Shown here in pieces: positions 4,952 to 5,622 of a stretch of DNA of 5,622 nt (positions are counted from its first letter, which is position 1; the number at the start of each line of letters is the position of its first letter). Location of the stretch: assembly GCA_019242465.1 (NCBI GenBank), contig JAFAVL010000010.1, forward strand, positions 1-5,622. The letters run 5' to 3'. The notes beneath the pieces are model-generated. The model had not been told where the DNA came from. It did not search any database and saw only the letters and a list, made by a program, of their open reading frames with translations. The position numbers were made by a program, and so were the translations under genes. This DNA comes from Chroococcidiopsidaceae cyanobacterium CP_BM_RX_35 (lineage in GTDB: Bacteria > Cyanobacteriota > Cyanobacteriia > Cyanobacteriales > Chroococcidiopsidaceae).

Positions 4952-5622
4952 CTATAATTTACTTATAACCGCTCTTCTGGTTGCTTCAAGGTAAGCACGT
5001 CCCCACTTGTGGCAAGGTTCTAAATGATTACCCTCTGCCCACTCATTCCAAGCATTAATGAATATAAAATTCTGCTTTCCAGTTTTTTGTGTCAATTCCA
5101 AAACAGCCTCTAACCACTTTTCATAAAGTTCTGGAGTTGCACCCGTCGAAAGTGTTGCCCCATTTTTACGGCGGGCCGTATTATCCCACGAAACCACTAC
5201 ACCAGGAAAAAGTTTATAGTGCGGATTACTCCTTCGAAGCATTTTTTCTATCGTTGAAGAATAGTCCCAAACTTGATAATATTCAGAATCATCTACTTTT
5301 GTTCTACTTAACTTATTAGCTAAACGCTGAATTATCCCTTGACGCTGTATTCTATATATTTTAAATTCTGTATTATTCCAGTCTGGCTGAAACTCTACAG
5401 CAGCATCAAATCCAATTTCAGTTGGATCGCCACGGTCATCACTTAAGCTTTCTACTCTGCATAAATAAATTTCTCCAACGCCCATCCTTCTAGCTTCATC
5501 TCGCCAAATAGATGTTGTTTTACGAGGATCAGGTATGTTCGAGGCTCTATAGACAAGAAAAAGCGGTTTATCCTCGATCCGGATATACCTTTCATCTTGG
5601 AATGCTTTAGCTAGCCATTGCA
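4952..5622 (-). CDS. WbsX/GH99-like glycan-processing protein, 5'-truncated (C-terminal 222 aa)
   Basis: The frame is open to the right edge of the window and stops at TAG (4952-4954), so only the C-terminal portion is present. An internal ATG at 5483-5485 is not the start, because coding similarity continues upstream of it: KPLFLVYRASNIPDP, then TTSIWRDEARR. The family is Glyco_tran_WbsX, often found in O-antigen and capsule loci and related to glycoside hydrolase family 99. Motifs by fragment residue: GFDAAVEFQP (70-79), PGVVVSWDNTARR (139-151) and FINAWNEWAEGNHLEP (187-202). The two Glu of EWAEG (193, 196) have the same spacing as the catalytic pair in the EWHEG motif of GH99 enzymes. Members are annotated either as glycosyltransferase or hydrolase, and the real activity is unsettled. 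It is the upstream gene of a leftward pair with the GT2 gene, 16 bases away. Confidence 0.85.
   Translation of the reverse strand, partial: QWLAKAFQDERYIRIEDKPLFLVYRASNIPDPRKTTSIWRDEARRMGVGEIYLCRVESLSDDRGDPTEIGFDAAVEFQPDWNNTEFKIYRIQRQGIIQRLANKLSRTKVDDSEYYQVWDYSSTIEKMLRRSNPHYKLFPGVVVSWDNTARRKNGATLSTGATPELYEKWLEAVLELTQKTGKQNFIFINAWNEWAEGNHLEPCHKWGRAYLEATRRAVISKL

Noticed and set aside
3742..5319. Plus-strand open frames at 3742-3924, 3866-4078, 3982-4197, 4537-4809 and 5089-5319
   Set aside because: They overlap well-supported genes in other frames or on the other strand and their translations show no recognisable motif.
5483..5485. ATG as start of the WbsX-like protein
   Set aside because: Family-like sequence continues in frame upstream to the window edge, so this Met is internal.

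Overview
The window is a piece of a surface-polysaccharide (exopolysaccharide or O-antigen type) biosynthesis locus, most likely from a cyanobacterium. Evidence for the host is modest: one perfect HIP1 octamer (GCGATCGC, 3673-3680), moderate GC with AT-rich intergenic DNA, and a gene set common in cyanobacterial glycan islands. No rRNA, tRNA, CRISPR array, transposase or phage gene was seen.

Layout. (1) 2-1189 (+): the 3' part of a polytopic O-antigen polymerase/ligase-like protein; its start lies outside the window. (2) 1190-1463: a 274-base AT-rich gap with two short inverted repeats and a 21-codon frame that may be the relic of an ABC-2 polysaccharide permease. (3) 1464-3842 (+): a compact three-gene unit of 2OG-Fe(II) oxygenase, GT2 (WbbL/rhamnosyltransferase-type) glycosyltransferase and left-handed beta-helix O-acetyltransferase. 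The last two genes overlap by 4 bases. (4) 3843-3858: a 16-base convergent junction. (5) 3859-5622 (-): a leftward pair, 5'-truncated WbsX/GH99-like protein followed by a second GT2 glycosyltransferase, 16 bases apart.

How the genes may work together (inference): the two GT2 enzymes, and possibly the WbsX protein, would build a lipid-linked repeat unit at the cytoplasmic face. The acetyltransferase and perhaps the oxygenase would modify it, and the polymerase/ligase-like protein would polymerise or transfer it across the membrane. No sugar-nucleotide synthesis, flippase or export gene is complete here, so the polymer structure cannot be predicted.

The most unusual items are a 58-base nested palindrome (three-way-junction geometry) inside the coding sequence of the reverse-strand glycosyltransferase, the loss of the serine-binding His in the CysE-like acetyltransferase, the uncharacterised oxygenase in a glycan operon, and the possible permease relic. 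I do not see convincing evidence of a wholly new system.
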